A stretch of DNA of 64,000 nucleotides from Solwaraspora sp. WMMD406 (GTDB taxonomy: Bacteria; Actinomycetota; Actinomycetes; Mycobacteriales; Micromonosporaceae): NCBI RefSeq assembly GCF_029626025.1, contig NZ_JARUBF010000001.1, positions 2,728,001 to 2,792,000 on the forward strand, given 5' to 3'. Within the stretch, counting starts at the first letter, position 1, and each line of letters opens with the position of its first letter. This document shows, piece after piece, positions 54,744-63,971 of the stretch. Below the pieces are notes generated by a model that was not told where the DNA came from, searched no databases, and saw only the letters and a list, made by a program, of their open reading frames with translations. The position numbers and the translations under genes were made by a program.

Positions 54744-55499
54744 GTGACCTGGACTTCGAACCCCGCTACCCGCAACCTGGCCGCTGCTCTGGTCGGTACG
54801 ACGGGCGCCGTGCTGATCGCCACGGCGGCCCTCGGCGCCGCGCCCGCCGACGACGGTTCCGGCCGACTCGGCACGGTCGAGCTGGGCGCGGCCCAGGGCA
54901 CCGGTACCGACGACCCCATCTTCGCGTCCGCGACGACCTCCGCACCCTGCCCCGATGGCTACGGCTCCGACGCGTTGCTGCGGGTCGGCCCGCCGGGCGG
55001 ACCGTACACCAACCTGGCCCGTCCGTTGATCGACGGCGGCTACGACCGGCGGCCGGTGAGCGCCCAACCCAACCGGTCGTTCGCGGTCGCGATCGGCGGC
55101 ACCGCGCCGTCCGACGGCGAGTGGTGGGTCGTGGTCGAGTGTTTCAGCGAGCTGCACGGGCAACATCCGCAGCGGTTCGCGACCTCGATCACCGTCACCG
55201 GCGACCAGTGGCGGCTGACCCCCGGTGGTGGTAGCGCGGCCGGTGCGACCGCCACGCCGGCGGCGGCCGCCCCGCCGACCCCGGCGCCGGCATCCGAGCC
55301 CGCCGCCGACCCGGGCGACACCACACCGGACGGCGTCGAGTCGACCGCCCCCGGCGACGTGGCCGACGATCCAGCGCTGTCCCGTACCGCGCGGTCCGGT
55401 CCGGCCTCGGCGGGCGTCAGCTGGTGGTGGCTGGCCGTGCTGATCGCCGCCGGGGCGGTGATCGCCGTCGTCGTCCGGGTGACCCGGACCTCGCGCTGA
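54744..55499 (+). CDS. Secreted protein with C-terminal membrane anchor
   Basis: A 251-residue protein. It has an N-terminal signal-like helix (about residues 13-33), a small Cys-containing extracellular domain (APCPDGYGSDALLRVGPPGG, WWVVVECFSE), a Pro/Ala/Thr-rich stalk (about 155-215) and a C-terminal helix followed by RVTRTSR. I recognise no family. The start GTG at 54744 is the only one that preserves the signal. It lies upstream of the Pst-like genes on the same strand; a link is possible but unproven. Confidence 0.65.
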   Translation: MTWTSNPATRNLAAALVGTTGAVLIATAALGAAPADDGSGRLGTVELGAAQGTGTDDPIFASATTSAPCPDGYGSDALLRVGPPGGPYTNLARPLIDGGYDRRPVSAQPNRSFAVAIGGTAPSDGEWWVVVECFSELHGQHPQRFATSITVTGDQWRLTPGGGSAAGATATPAAAAPPTPAPASEPAADPGDTTPDGVESTAPGDVADDPALSRTARSGPASAGVSWWWLAVLIAAGAVIAVVVRVTRTSR

Positions 55500-55683
55500 T
55501 CCGCCGTACGTCGGCGGCACCTGCACGAAAGGTGGACCTGTGCACACGCATTGTTCACCTCGGTCATGTCCGGCGTGCAGGAATCCAGGCTCGTGGCGAC
55601 ATCCACGATTCCGAGGCTGCTTCACGACCGGCGTGGGGAGGCGGGCCATGCGTGTGCCGGCACGCACTGGTGAAGGAGACTTC

Positions 55684-56190
55684 GTGCAGCTACCACGCTT
55701 CGTGTTTCTCGCGACGACGCCGACCGCCAACGAGGCGGGACGCCCGGCGGACCAAGGGATTCTCTGGACCCTGGTGTCGCCGAACAACCGACCGTTGGCC
55801 CGGGCACCGCAGGCGTTCGCGTCGTACGCCGAGTGCCAGGAGGCGGTACGACTGCTGCAGTCGGCCGCCGACCAGCTGCGGCTGGTCGAGACCACCGCCG
55901 AGCGGACCGGGCAGTGGACCTGGCGTGCCGAATTGGACGGCCGGGTGTTGGCCGTCTCCAGCCGTTCCTACCTGCGGACCCGGGAGTGCGCGTACAACAT
56001 CGGGCGGTTCCGGGAGGCGTTGCCGGTGGCGTTGATCGTCGCCGGCACCCGCGCCGCCCGTCGCGAGCCTCGTCCGCCGGCCGCGGAGTCGCCGTCGCCG
56101 CGAGCGCTCGCGGCGGCACCGGTACCCGCACCGGCCCGTACCGGGGAGAGCCGGACCGCTCCGCGCAGGCCAGTCTGGAGTGTCGGCTAG
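55684..56190 (+). CDS. Small protein, DUF1508/YegP-like domain
   Basis: A 168-residue protein. Residues 50-115 contain GQWTWRAELDGRVLAVSSRSY then CAYNIGRFREALP, which resembles the YegP/DUF1508 repeat (W-x-L...G..la.S...Y....C...I). The C-terminal 50 residues are Pro/Ala/Arg-rich and disordered. GTG at 55684 follows GAAGGAGA, preferred over the earlier ATG at 55648. Its stop abuts the pstC ATG with no gap, so it is part of that operon. Confidence 0.6.
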   Translation: MQLPRFVFLATTPTANEAGRPADQGILWTLVSPNNRPLARAPQAFASYAECQEAVRLLQSAADQLRLVETTAERTGQWTWRAELDGRVLAVSSRSYLRTRECAYNIGRFREALPVALIVAGTRAARREPRPPAAESPSPRALAAAPVPAPARTGESRTAPRRPVWSVG

Positions 56191-57240
56191 ATGGTCACCC
56201 TGGCGGGTCCGGTGTCGCCTCCGGACGTGGAACCTGTGGTCGACGACCGACCCCGGCGCATCGTGGTCCGCCGGGGCGGTTCCGACCTGGTGTTTCGAGG
56301 CCTTGCCCGGGCCGCTGGCACCGCCGTCCTGTTGATCATGCTGCTGGTCGGCCTCTTCCTGGCGGTCCAAGCCTGGCCGGCCGTCGAACTGGCCGGCTGG
56401 CGGTTCCTCACCGTGCAGGACTGGGACCCGGCCGGCAACGCGTTCGGGGTCGCCGGAGTGCTGACCGGGACGATCCTGATCGCCGTCGTGGCGATCACGA
56501 TCAGCGTGCCGCTGGCCACCGGCACCGCGCTCTACATCGCCGAGTACGCGCCACGTGGGCTGCGCCCACTGTTGGTGAACCTGGTCGACCTGATGGCGGC
56601 GGTGCCCAGCGTGGTGTACGGCATCTGGGGCTTCTTCCTGCTCCAGCCGCACCTGCTGGTCGTCGGCGATCAGGGGGAAGGGCTGCCCCGATGGCTCACG
56701 ACCTACTTCGGCTGGCTGCCGTTCTTCCGCGTCGAAGGCTACGACCCCCGTGACCCGCTCGCCAGTCCGACCGCGCTGACCTCGTCGACGTTCATCGCCG
56801 GAATCGTGGTGGCCATGATGGTCGCGCCGATCATCGCCTCGGTGATGCGCGAGGTCTTCGCTCAGGCCCCGGTGGGCGAACGGGAAGGCGCCTACGCCCT
56901 CGGCGCGACCCGTTGGGGGATGATCCGCGCGGTCGTCCTACCGTTCGGACGCGGCGGCATGATCGGCGGCACCATGCTGGGCCTGGGCCGGGCGCTCGGC
57001 GAGACCATCGCGGTGTTCCTGATCGTCTCCATGGTCTTCACCGTCCAGCCGCGCGTCCTGCAGAACGGTGCCGGGTCCATCTCCGCGTTGATCGCCCTGC
57101 GGTACGGCGACTCGACCGCACTGGGCATCGCCGCGCTGATGGCGGCCGGGCTGGTGCTGTTCCTGCTGACGCTGGTGGTCAACTTCGCCGCGTCCGTCAT
57201 CATCAGCCGGAGCCGGTCCGGCGCGTCGAGTGAGGCCTGA
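56191..57240 (+). CDS. pstC: Phosphate ABC transporter permease PstC
   Basis: A 349-residue protein with six to seven transmembrane helices. The family regions include NLVDLMAAVPSVVYGIWGFF and the cytoplasmic EAA loop EREGAYALGATRWGMIRAVV. ALGETIAVFLIVS is typical of PstC. It forms the channel with PstA for high-affinity phosphate import. The coding region follows the DUF1508-like gene with no spacing and is followed three bases later by pstA. Confidence 0.92.
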   Translation: MVTLAGPVSPPDVEPVVDDRPRRIVVRRGGSDLVFRGLARAAGTAVLLIMLLVGLFLAVQAWPAVELAGWRFLTVQDWDPAGNAFGVAGVLTGTILIAVVAITISVPLATGTALYIAEYAPRGLRPLLVNLVDLMAAVPSVVYGIWGFFLLQPHLLVVGDQGEGLPRWLTTYFGWLPFFRVEGYDPRDPLASPTALTSSTFIAGIVVAMMVAPIIASVMREVFAQAPVGEREGAYALGATRWGMIRAVVLPFGRGGMIGGTMLGLGRALGETIAVFLIVSMVFTVQPRVLQNGAGSISALIALRYGDSTALGIAALMAAGLVLFLLTLVVNFAASVIISRSRSGASSEA

Positions 57241-57243
57241 GCG

Positions 57244-58434
57244 ATGACACCGCCGCTGACGCTGGCCACCCCCGAGGTACGCCGCCGCACCGCCGCCGTA
57301 CGGCGTACCGACGTGTTCGCGGCGCTCGGTGCCGCCGTCGCCGCGCTCGCGCTGACCACGGTGCTCTTCGCCCACCTGGCGCCCTTCGACGGAGTGCTCG
57401 GCTTCGTGGTGGTCAGCTACCTGACGTTCCTCGGTCTCTACACACTGCTGGTCTCGCTCGACGAACGAGGCCCGGCGGTCCGTGACCGGCTGGCCGCCGC
57501 CGTGGTGCACAGCCTTGCCCTGGTCATGCTGCTGGCATTGGTGGTCGTCGTGGCGTTCACCCTGTGGCGGGGGCGGGAGGCGCTGGCCCAGGCGAACTTC
57601 TTCTACGAGGACATGGGCCGGGCCGGGCCGCTGCAGCCGCTGGACGTCGGCGGTATCCGGCACGCCGCGATCGGCACCCTGCAGCAGATCGGCATCGCGT
57701 TGGCGATCACCGTACCGCTGGGCTTGGCCTGTGCCGTCTTCCTCAGCGAACTTCCCGGCCCGTTCAGCCGGTTCGTCCGCACGATCGCCGAGGCGATGAC
57801 CGCGCTGCCGTCCGTGGTGGCCGGCCTGTTCATCTACGCCACCGTGATCCTCGGCCTCGGCCTGGACAAGTCGGGGTTCGCCGCCGCGCTGGCGTTGAGC
57901 GTCATGATGCTGCCGATCATCATCCGCGCCGCCGACGTGGTGATCCGGCTGGTTCCCGGCACCCTGCGGGAGGCCGCGTTGGCGACGGGCGCTTCGCAGT
58001 GGCGCACCATCTGGCACGTCGTACTGCCGACCGCCCGGTCCGGGCTGACCACGGCGATCATCCTGGGCACCGCGCGGGGCATCGGCGAAACGTCTCCGGT
58101 GCTGCTGACCGCCGGCTTCGCCGCGTACACCAACGCCAACCCGACCAGCGGCCCGCAGGTGTCGCTACCGCTGTTCGTCTTCGATGCGGTGCGCCGGCCC
58201 GACGAGGCGATGATCTCGCGCGGCTTCGGCGCGGCGGCGGTGCTGATGCTGCTGGTGCTGACGCTGTTCGTGCTGGCCCGGCTGTTCGGCGGGCGGGCCG
58301 CCGGCCAACTCGGCAAGGGCCAGGCCCGGCGGCGGGCCCGCGCGTCACGCCGCGACGCGGTGCGGCTTGCGCGGCGCGCCCGGCAACGACTGGCGGACCG
58401 TGACGAAGCAACGAGCGACAGGGGGGAATCCTGA
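57244..58434 (+). CDS. pstA: Phosphate ABC transporter permease PstA
   Basis: A 396-residue protein, longer than the usual PstA (about 290) because of an N-terminal extension with two extra helices and a basic C-terminal tail (RRRARASRRDAVRLARRARQ). The core is clear: MTALPSVVAGLFIYATVILG, the EAA loop LREAALATGASQWRTIWHVV and RGIGETSPVLLTAGF. It pairs with PstC. Its stop shares one base with the pstS ATG. Confidence 0.92.
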   Translation: MTPPLTLATPEVRRRTAAVRRTDVFAALGAAVAALALTTVLFAHLAPFDGVLGFVVVSYLTFLGLYTLLVSLDERGPAVRDRLAAAVVHSLALVMLLALVVVVAFTLWRGREALAQANFFYEDMGRAGPLQPLDVGGIRHAAIGTLQQIGIALAITVPLGLACAVFLSELPGPFSRFVRTIAEAMTALPSVVAGLFIYATVILGLGLDKSGFAAALALSVMMLPIIIRAADVVIRLVPGTLREAALATGASQWRTIWHVVLPTARSGLTTAIILGTARGIGETSPVLLTAGFAAYTNANPTSGPQVSLPLFVFDAVRRPDEAMISRGFGAAAVLMLLVLTLFVLARLFGGRAAGQLGKGQARRRARASRRDAVRLARRARQRLADRDEATSDRGES

Positions 58435-60110
58435 TGCGATGCGGTCACCGGATCCTGGTACTGCTGACCGCGCTGCTGGTCGGGGTCGCCATGGTGCCGC
58501 CCGCCGCGCACGCGCAGCGGCTGGTCCAGATCAGCGGCGCCGGCTCCTCGTGGAGCGCCAACGCCCTGGACAACTGGCGCCGCAACGTTCAGCAGCGCGG
58601 CATCTACGTCAACTACGCGTCCACCGGCTCCACCGACGGGCGTAACCAGTTCCGCAACGGCACCGCCGACTTCGGCGTCTCGGAGATCCCGTACAGGCTC
58701 AACGACGTGTTCGCCGGGTCCGACCGGCGTCCCGAGCGGGAGTTCGGCTACATGCCGATCGTGGCCGGCGGAACCGCCTTCATGTACAACCTCACCATCG
58801 GCGGCCGGCGGGTGACCAACCTGCGGCTGTCCGGCGAGGTACTGGCCAAGATCTTCACCGGCTCGATCAAACGGTGGAACGACCCTCAGATCGCCGCCCA
58901 CAACCCCGGCCTGACCCTGCCGGCCCGCAACATCGTGCCGGTGGTCCGGCAGGACGGCTCCGGCACCAGCGCCCAGCTGACCCTCTGGATGAGCAAGCGG
59001 TATCCGGCGATCTGGAACGCCTACTGCGCCCGGTTCGGCAAACCCACCCCGTGTGGCATCACCTCGACGTATCCGTTCCGCACCGCCGACGGCTTCGTCG
59101 GAGCCAGCGGATCCACCGGCGTCGCCGGCTACGTCGCCCAGGCCAACGCCGAAGGCGCCATCACCTACGTGGAGTATTCGTACGCGGTGAACGCCCGCTT
59201 TCCGGTGGTCAAAATGCTCAACGCCGCGAACTACTACGTCGAGCCGACGGCCTCCAACGTGGCCGTGGCGTTGACCCGGGCCCGGATCAACGACAATCCG
59301 TCGTCGCCGGACTACCTGACCCAGATCCTCGACGACGTCTACGCCTTCGACGACCCCCGGTCCTACCCGTTGTCGTCCTACTCGTACATGATCATCCCGC
59401 AGAAGGTGGAGTTGAACGTCACCCGGGACAAGGGCTTCACCCTGGCGTCGTTCGCCAACTACTTCCTGTGTGAAGGCCAGCAGCAGGCCGATGTGCTGGG
59501 CTACTCGCCGCTACCGATCAACCTGGTCCAAGCGGCGATGGAGCAGGTCCGCAAGATCCCCGGTGCCCCGCAGCAGAACATCCGGATCGAGAACTGCAAC
59601 AACCCGACCTTCTCCCGCGACGGCACGAACACCCTGGCCCGAAACGCCCCGCAGCCCTCCACCTGCGACAGACAGGGCACCACGCAGAGTACCGCCGGCA
59701 CCGCCGGCGCCCGCCAGGAGACGCCGGTCAACGCGGCGGCCCGCTGCGCCAGCGGCGGCGGCCCGTCGCCCGGCCGTACCGCCACCCCGGGGGCCACCGC
59801 CACCCCCGGCGGGGGCGCGACCACCGCGCCCCCGACCACCAGCGCCGGTACGCCGACCGCAGCCGTGCCCGACCCGGGCGCGGTGATCGACCCGGACACC
59901 GGCGAGGTCGTCGGCGACGGCTCCGGCGACCCGGGCGGCGACCCCGGGTCGGCGGTCGCCGCGATCCCGGTGTCACTGGAGGGCCGCCGAGGCTGGCAGT
60001 TGTCGCACACCATGATGCTGCTCGCCAGCGTACTGCTGGTGGGCCTGCTGGTCGGCCCACCGCTGGTCGCGCACCGGTACGCGGGACGCCGGGACCGGGG
60101 GCAGTCGTGA
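58434..60110 (+). CDS. pstS: Phosphate-binding protein PstS-like, C-terminally membrane-anchored
   Basis: A 558-residue protein with a cleavable signal (about residues 1-28, ending AHAQ) and a type II phosphate-binding core (ISGAGSSWSANALDNWRRN, TGSTDGRNQF, VRQDGSGTSAQLTLWMSKRY). A Pro/Thr/Gly-rich linker (about 430-510) and a single C-terminal transmembrane helix with a basic tail follow. Classical actinobacterial PstS is a lipoprotein; there is no lipobox here, and the C-terminal anchor replaces it. It follows pstC and pstA, the reverse of the usual pstSCAB order. Confidence 0.85.
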   Translation: MRCGHRILVLLTALLVGVAMVPPAAHAQRLVQISGAGSSWSANALDNWRRNVQQRGIYVNYASTGSTDGRNQFRNGTADFGVSEIPYRLNDVFAGSDRRPEREFGYMPIVAGGTAFMYNLTIGGRRVTNLRLSGEVLAKIFTGSIKRWNDPQIAAHNPGLTLPARNIVPVVRQDGSGTSAQLTLWMSKRYPAIWNAYCARFGKPTPCGITSTYPFRTADGFVGASGSTGVAGYVAQANAEGAITYVEYSYAVNARFPVVKMLNAANYYVEPTASNVAVALTRARINDNPSSPDYLTQILDDVYAFDDPRSYPLSSYSYMIIPQKVELNVTRDKGFTLASFANYFLCEGQQQADVLGYSPLPINLVQAAMEQVRKIPGAPQQNIRIENCNNPTFSRDGTNTLARNAPQPSTCDRQGTTQSTAGTAGARQETPVNAAARCASGGGPSPGRTATPGATATPGGGATTAPPTTSAGTPTAAVPDPGAVIDPDTGEVVGDGSGDPGGDPGSAVAAIPVSLEGRRGWQLSHTMMLLASVLLVGLLVGPPLVAHRYAGRRDRGQS

Positions 60111-62524
60111 CGATCCGCGACCCACGGCGGGCCGCCCGGCAGGCCGTCCGCCGCCGTGCCGTCCTGCTCTGCGCCGCCGCCCTGCTCGGACTGCTGACCG
60201 TGGCTCCCCCCGTACCGGCCCCGGCCGGCGCTGTTCCGATCGAGACCGTCGGGGCCGGCGCCACCACCCCGGCCGGCGCGCCGTCGGCCGACGCGGCCAC
60301 GTCCGAGACCGGGTCCGCCGAGACGGTCCGCGGCCGGGCCGAAGGGCCGGAAGACTTCACCGGACTGGAGATCACCGTCTCGCGGACCCGGGACCTGACC
60401 AACCAGGCCATCGTGGTCACCTGGACCGGTGGCGCGCCGACCCCGCGTAACCGGCAACTCGGCGTCGACTACCTGCAAGTGATGCAGTGCTGGGGCGACC
60501 CCGACGACCCGGCCGACCCGGACGGACTCGCGTTCCGCGAGACCTGCCAGTTCGGCCTTGGCCTGCCGCAGCCCAAGATGGCCCAGGGCGCGGACGCACC
60601 GACCAGCAAGAACGCCAGCCGACGCCGGGTCGACCCGTTCGACGTCGCCGGCTACCCGGACCGGGACCCGGCCGAACCGCTCGCAGCCGACGCGCAGATG
60701 GTGCCGTTCCGTACCGTCGACGGCGAACGCACCCCCGACGGTAGCCCCGACCAGCCGTTCGGCAGCAAACCCAACCCGGCGGTGCCCGGCGGGGTGATGG
60801 ACCGCACCGATGACGACGTGCTGCGGACCTACTTCGACGAAGCCTCCACCAACGAGTACCCGTACGCGTTGACCGCCGCCGACGGCACCGGCCGGATCGC
60901 GTTCGAGGTGCAGAACGCTGGTCGAGCCCCGCATCTGGGCTGCGGCGCCAGCGTCGGCACCGGCGGCGGAGTCCGCGACTGCCACCTGGTGATCGTGCCG
61001 CGCGGCCGGCACAACCCGTACACCGGTGACGACGTGTCCGCCAGCGGGGCGGTGCACGGCAGCCCGTTCACCCCGGCGGTGTGGCGGCACCGGATCGTGG
61101 TACCGCTGCGGTTCCGTCCGGTCGGCGCGGTCTGCCCACTCACCCAGGCCGAACGGCGCACCGCCGGCACCGAAATGATCGCCGAGGCGGTCACGTCGTG
61201 GCAGCCGGCGGTCTGCGCCGACGACGGGCCGGTCATCGGCTACTCGGCGATCGGCGACTTCGAAGCCGAGGCGCAGATCCTGTCGGAGTCCGCCGCCGCG
61301 CCCGGCCTGGTGTTCACCTCCGCACCGATCGAGACACCGGCCGGAGCCGATCCGCTGGTGTCCGCCCCGGTCGCCGCCAGCGGTGTGGTCATCGCCTACA
61401 ACGTGGACGGCAACCTCGACCCGTACGCGTCGGCGGGGGAGTCCGAGCGGCTGCGCGGCGCGGTCCTGGCCGATCTCAAGCTCACGCCGAGGCTGGTCGC
61501 CAAGCTGTTGACCCAGTCGTACCGGCGGGACGTGCCCGGCGTCGGTGGCCCGGAAGGCAACCCCAACAGCGTCAAGTACGACCGGGAGTTCATCGACCTC
61601 AACCCGGTCTTCGAACACTGGGACAAGACTCCGTCGGCCACACTCAACGGGCTGATGGTTCCGGTCGGCAACGCGATGGCGACCCGGGAGCTGTGGCGCT
61701 GGGTGCTCACCGACGCCGCCGCCCGCCGGTGGCTCGCCGGTGAACCCGACGAACAGGGCATGGTGGTCAACCCGGCGTACCAGCAGGTGCTGGCCGGGCA
61801 GAGCGCGCCCGACTACTTTCCCAAGGCCGACCCCGGCTGCGCCACCGAGACGTTCCTCGACGTCGAGTACGCCAACTGCACTCTCGACTATCGCCCGTAC
61901 ACGGGCACCTTGGGCGAGGGTGCGTTGCAGGCGCTGCGGGCCGACACCAAGGGCGCCACCGTCCCGCTGCAGACCATCAATCTGCCCGCCGGCGAACAAC
62001 CGAAGTGGACCAGGATCCCCCGGCAGGAACCCGGTTTCCGGATGGCGATGGCGGTCACCGACTCGGCGTCGGCCGCCCGCTACGGATTGCACACCGCGCA
62101 GCTGTGCCACTCCTCGGTGACACCGGACGGCGGGCACACCGCCACCGACTGCCGGTCGGCCACCGAGGCGCAGCTGGGGACCGCCCTCGACGCGATGGTT
62201 CCCAGCACGGTCGAGGGGGTACGGGCGATCGACCCGGCCGCGGTCTGGGCCCGGCCGCAGGCGTACCCGTTGACGATGGTCAGCTACGCGGTCGCGGACA
62301 CGTCGGCGCCGGCCGATGCCCGCCGCGACTACGCCGGCCTGCTGCGGCACGCCGCCGGGCCCGGACAGACCCCGGGCGTCGAGCCGGGCACCCTGCCGGA
62401 AGGCTACGTGCCGTTGCCGGCGGCGTGGCGCGAGCAGACCCGGGCCGCCGCGGACCTGCTGGAGCGCTACGTCGCGCCCACCACGCCGGCACCCACACCC
62501 GGTCCCACCCCGTTACCTTTTTGA
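60107..62524 (+). CDS. Large secreted protein of the Pst-like operon
   Basis: An 805-residue protein with a twin-Arg-containing basic start and hydrophobic signal (about residues 18-42). Its mature part has several Cys pairs (VMQCWGD, RETCQFG; HLGCGASV, RDCHLVI). Stretches resemble a periplasmic binding fold, such as VFTSAPIETPAGADPL and MVPVGNAMATRELWRWVLTD. It ends in a short Pro-rich tail. It overlaps pstS by four bases, so it is made with it. A phosphate-scavenging or cell-wall partner role is plausible, but no defined family was recognised. Confidence 0.65.
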   Translation: MTIRDPRRAARQAVRRRAVLLCAAALLGLLTVAPPVPAPAGAVPIETVGAGATTPAGAPSADAATSETGSAETVRGRAEGPEDFTGLEITVSRTRDLTNQAIVVTWTGGAPTPRNRQLGVDYLQVMQCWGDPDDPADPDGLAFRETCQFGLGLPQPKMAQGADAPTSKNASRRRVDPFDVAGYPDRDPAEPLAADAQMVPFRTVDGERTPDGSPDQPFGSKPNPAVPGGVMDRTDDDVLRTYFDEASTNEYPYALTAADGTGRIAFEVQNAGRAPHLGCGASVGTGGGVRDCHLVIVPRGRHNPYTGDDVSASGAVHGSPFTPAVWRHRIVVPLRFRPVGAVCPLTQAERRTAGTEMIAEAVTSWQPAVCADDGPVIGYSAIGDFEAEAQILSESAAAPGLVFTSAPIETPAGADPLVSAPVAASGVVIAYNVDGNLDPYASAGESERLRGAVLADLKLTPRLVAKLLTQSYRRDVPGVGGPEGNPNSVKYDREFIDLNPVFEHWDKTPSATLNGLMVPVGNAMATRELWRWVLTDAAARRWLAGEPDEQGMVVNPAYQQVLAGQSAPDYFPKADPGCATETFLDVEYANCTLDYRPYTGTLGEGALQALRADTKGATVPLQTINLPAGEQPKWTRIPRQEPGFRMAMAVTDSASAARYGLHTAQLCHSSVTPDGGHTATDCRSATEAQLGTALDAMVPSTVEGVRAIDPAAVWARPQAYPLTMVSYAVADTSAPADARRDYAGLLRHAAGPGQTPGVEPGTLPEGYVPLPAAWREQTRAAADLLERYVAPTTPAPTPGPTPLPF

Positions 62525-62749
62525 TCGTCCCCAGCCGGGGACTGCTCGGTCGCCCGGCTCGGTATGACTGAATGCCCCTGTCGTACGCATGATCCGGGGG
62601 GTGTTGTCGCCGAGCCGGGTGGCGTCGGCGGACCGCTGATAGGGACCCGGCCACCCCGTCGTGGGGTAGGTCTCTCCGTAACGTGGATGCCGGCAGTCCG
62701 ACGCTATGACCAGCGGCCGAGCCAGGCCATCGCCGTGAGGAGGCAAGCT
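62525..62749. other. Non-coding left end of the IS110-like element; candidate bridge-RNA region
   Basis: 225 bases between the large secreted protein and the transposase GTG. It contains GC-rich dyads and the octamer ATAGGGAC (62639-62646), which recurs after the transposase (63964-63971). In IS110-group elements this side encodes the bridge RNA that guides recombination. A specific RNA fold has not been established here. Confidence 0.4.
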
Positions 62750-63971
62750 GTGCACGACGGGTTCGGCGTCTTCATCGGACTCGACGTCGGCAAGGAAGGA
62801 CACCACGCGGTCGCGTTGAACCGCGACGGCAAGCGGCTGCACGACGCGACGCTGCCCAACACCGAAACCGGGCTGCGGAAACTGTTCGACAAACTCGCCC
62901 GGCACGGCCAGATCCTGGCCGTGGTCGACCAGCCCGCCTCGATCGGCGCGCTGCCCGTCGCGGTCGCCCGCGCCTGCGGCCACCAGGTCGCCTACCTGCC
63001 CGGTCTGGTCATGCGCCGCCTGGCCGACCTGCACCCCGGCACCGCGAAGACCGACGCCCGCGACGCCTACGTCATCGCCGACGCCGCCCGCACCCTGCCC
63101 CACACCCTGCGCCGGGTCGACACCGGCGACGACGCCCTGGCCGAGCTGGAGGTGATGGTCGGCTACGACGACGACCTCGCCGGCGAGGTCACCCGCGTCG
63201 CCAACCGCATCCGGGGCCTGCTCACCCAGATCCACCCACCCCTGGAACGCGTCCTCGGCCCGAAACTGCAGCACCCCGCCGTCCTGGAAGCCATCTCGCG
63301 GTGCGGCGGACCCACCGGCATCCGCAAGGCAGGCCGGGCGAAACTCACCGAGATCGTCAAGGCCCGCGCGCCACGCATGGGCGCCCGCCTGGTCGACCAG
63401 ATCTTCACCGCGCTCGACGCGCAGACCGTCGTGGTTCCCGGCACCACCGCCGCCGAGACCGTCCTTCCCCGACTCGCCGACAACCTGCGTGACCTGCTGC
63501 GCCAACGCGACAAGGTCGCCGAACAGGTCGAAGGGATGCTTGATGCGCACCCTCTTGCCCCGGTCCTGACCTCGATGCCCGGCATCGGCGTCAGGACCGC
63601 GGCCCGCATCCTGCTCGAAGTCGGCGACGGCACCTCGTTCCCCACCCCCGGCCACCTGGCCGCCTACGCCGGCCTGGCCCCGGTCACCCGCCGCTCCGGC
63701 ACCAGCATCCGTGGCGAACACCCACCCAAGGGCGGCAACAAGCAGCTGAAACGCGCGTTCTTCCTGTCCGCGTTCGCCGCTCTCGCCGACCCGCTCAGCC
63801 GCGCCTACTACGACCGCAAACGCGCTGAGGGCAAGAAACACAACGCCGCCCTCATCTGCCTCGCCCGCCGCCGCGTCGACGTCCTCCACGCCATGCTCCG
63901 CACCCAACGGCCATACCAGCCCAAACCGGCGGACGAACCCCGCCTCGCTGCTTGACAGAACCCATAGGGAC
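62639..63971 (+). mobile_element. IS110-family insertion sequence (boundaries approximate)
   Basis: The element is defined by the transposase gene and the flanking octamer ATAGGGAC at 62639-62646 and 63964-63971. That is the only shared sequence seen at both sides, and it could be the recombination core or target. IS110 elements lack terminal inverted repeats, and none is seen. The exact ends would need an empty-site comparison. Confidence 0.6.
62750..63955 (+). CDS. IS110-family transposase
   Basis: A 401-residue recombinase. The N-terminal DEDD RuvC-like domain has IGLDVGKEGHHAVAL (first Asp), AVVDQPASIG and KTDARDAYVIAD (final Asp pair). The C-terminal Transposase_20 domain has LTSMPGIGVRTAARILLEVG, HLAAYAGLAPVTRRSG and NKQLKRAFFLSAFAAL with the catalytic Ser region (RSGTSIRGEH). 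GTG at 62750 follows GAGGAGG. The full-length frame is intact, so the element is probably active or recently active. It lies straight after the Pst-like operon, where pstB might be expected. Confidence 0.93.
   Translation: MHDGFGVFIGLDVGKEGHHAVALNRDGKRLHDATLPNTETGLRKLFDKLARHGQILAVVDQPASIGALPVAVARACGHQVAYLPGLVMRRLADLHPGTAKTDARDAYVIADAARTLPHTLRRVDTGDDALAELEVMVGYDDDLAGEVTRVANRIRGLLTQIHPPLERVLGPKLQHPAVLEAISRCGGPTGIRKAGRAKLTEIVKARAPRMGARLVDQIFTALDAQTVVVPGTTAAETVLPRLADNLRDLLRQRDKVAEQVEGMLDAHPLAPVLTSMPGIGVRTAARILLEVGDGTSFPTPGHLAAYAGLAPVTRRSGTSIRGEHPPKGGNKQLKRAFFLSAFAALADPLSRAYYDRKRAEGKKHNAALICLARRRVDVLHAMLRTQRPYQPKPADEPRLAA

Noticed and set aside
59501-62350. A 949-codon reverse frame opposite pstS and the large secreted protein
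   Set aside because: It is antisense to clearly coding genes with signal peptides and family motifs; long antisense frames are normal at this GC content.
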